Below are positions 5,982 through 6,544 of a stretch of 6,544 nt of DNA, piece by piece (the first letter of the stretch is position 1; the number at the start of each line of letters is the position of its first letter). The DNA is taken from contig DAHVXO010000209.1 in NCBI GenBank assembly GCA_027356675.1, forward strand, positions 1 through 6,544. Direction: 5' to 3'. The notes beneath the pieces were generated by a model that worked only from the letters and a program-made list of their open reading frames with translations, did not search any database and had not been told where the DNA came from. This stretch comes from Symbiobacteriaceae bacterium (GTDB lineage: Bacteria; Bacillota_E; Symbiobacteriia; Symbiobacteriales; Symbiobacteriaceae). Position numbers and translations under genes: made by a program.

Positions 5982-6544
5982 CTAGGGATGCACGTTCTGG
6001 GTAAACCACTCGGTCGGCAGTTCGGTCCCGGCGCCTCTCGCGCGCGCCAGCTCCAAGAGCTTGGCGCCCACCGCTGCAAACTGGATCCCCAGTCCCATGT
6101 TATTTGCAAAGCAAGTCACTTCTTCGTCCGATCCGCGCCCTTCCACTGCTCCGGTTATCAGCTGGGACAGGGTTGGCGTAGATTTCCAGTCGACCCCGCC
6201 CGCATCAGCCGACCAGCCCTTGTCACCGGCGAGCACTTCAACCCTGGCCTCATCCATCACCACGTGCTTTGGCGTGGAATCCGGAGAGTGAATTATCAGC
6301 CTGTCGACCCTGGCGTAGGCGGTCCGATCGAGCTCACAAGGCTTTATGCATCCCAGATGCTGGCCTGGCCGCAACAATGACCCGTCGAAGATCGGCTGAA
6401 GGGCGTTCGTGGCACAGAGTACAACGTCGCCCTCACCCAGCACAGCCTCTGGAGAGTCGGCCGCGATGACATCAGCCTTGACGCTGCGGCCAATCTCATC
6501 GGTGAACCGGAGCAGATTTTCCCGATTGGGGCTGTAGACCACCA
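5982..6544 (-). CDS. Second ornithine cyclodeaminase/mu-crystallin family protein (5' partial)
   Basis: Only the C-terminal 187 residues are in the window; the frame is open to the right edge, so the start and the dinucleotide-binding glycine loop are missing. The first visible residues, VVYSPNRE, align with VQVYSPTK of the neighbouring gene, just after its Rossmann glycine loop. Other shared landmarks are the DSPEA segment, the TPTLSQLITG stretch, and a C-terminal PTEW box (PTEWFTQ here, PTEWLVQ in the neighbour). The segment SDEEVTCFANNMGLGIQF matches the family's conserved glycine-rich C-terminal helix region better than the neighbour does. The loop holding the catalytic Asp in ornithine cyclodeaminase reads GCIKPCELD here, again without a GGD. 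The gene lies 120 bases upstream of its paralogue on the same strand. An amino-acid or imino-acid dehydrogenase is likely; the substrate is unknown. Confidence 0.87.
   Translation of the reverse strand, partial: VVYSPNRENLLRFTDEIGRSVKADVIAADSPEAVLGEGDVVLCATNALQPIFDGSLLRPGQHLGCIKPCELDRTAYARVDRLIIHSPDSTPKHVVMDEARVEVLAGDKGWSADAGGVDWKSTPTLSQLITGAVEGRGSDEEVTCFANNMGLGIQFAAVGAKLLELARARGAGTELPTEWFTQNVHP

Noticed and set aside
5874..6380. Plus-strand open frame of 168 codons opposite the partial second paralogue.
   Set aside because: It is antisense to a well-supported gene, its composition is rich in Arg, Pro and His, and it shows no domain or ribosome site.

Overview
The window is GC-rich bacterial DNA, roughly 60% G+C by eye, with tightly packed, ordinary single-copy genes. 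I see no rRNA, tRNA, CRISPR array, insertion sequence or prophage gene. The DrrA/DrrB-type exporter, the MarR regulator and the codon use fit an actinobacterium or a member of the Chloroflexota. The sequence alone does not settle which.

Layout from left to right. (1) Bases 1-1658, plus strand: the 3' part of a DrrA-like ABC ATPase gene, cut by the window edge, then its DrrB-like ABC-2 permease 11 bases downstream. Together they form a drug or lipid exporter. (2) Bases 1676-1789: two back-to-back hairpin terminators, one for each of two converging transcripts. (3) Bases 1794-2324, minus strand: a MarR-family repressor. (4) Bases 2310-2360: a short AT-rich island with several palindromes, which is the likely promoter and operator between the divergent MarR and ClC genes. 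(5) Bases 2419-4673, plus strand: a possible 48-codon leader ORF overlapping, by ATGA, a 703-residue ClC chloride channel or transporter that carries a CBS pair and a TrkA-C (RCK-C) tail. (6) Bases 4758-6544, minus strand: two tandem paralogues of the ornithine cyclodeaminase/mu-crystallin family, one complete and one cut by the right edge. They converge on the ClC gene.

How the parts may work together is inference. The MarR protein probably represses itself through the palindromes at its own start. Because these also lie upstream of the ClC gene, it may control that gene too. MarR proteins often control drug exporters, but here the exporter is convergent and its promoter lies outside the window. 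The two amino-acid dehydrogenase-like genes read as a separate metabolic unit. I found no clear sign of a new defence or mobile system. The points most worth a second look are the possible coupled leader ORF, the palindromic island, the ClC active-site substitutions, and the divergence of the two cyclodeaminase-family paralogues at a key substrate-binding position.
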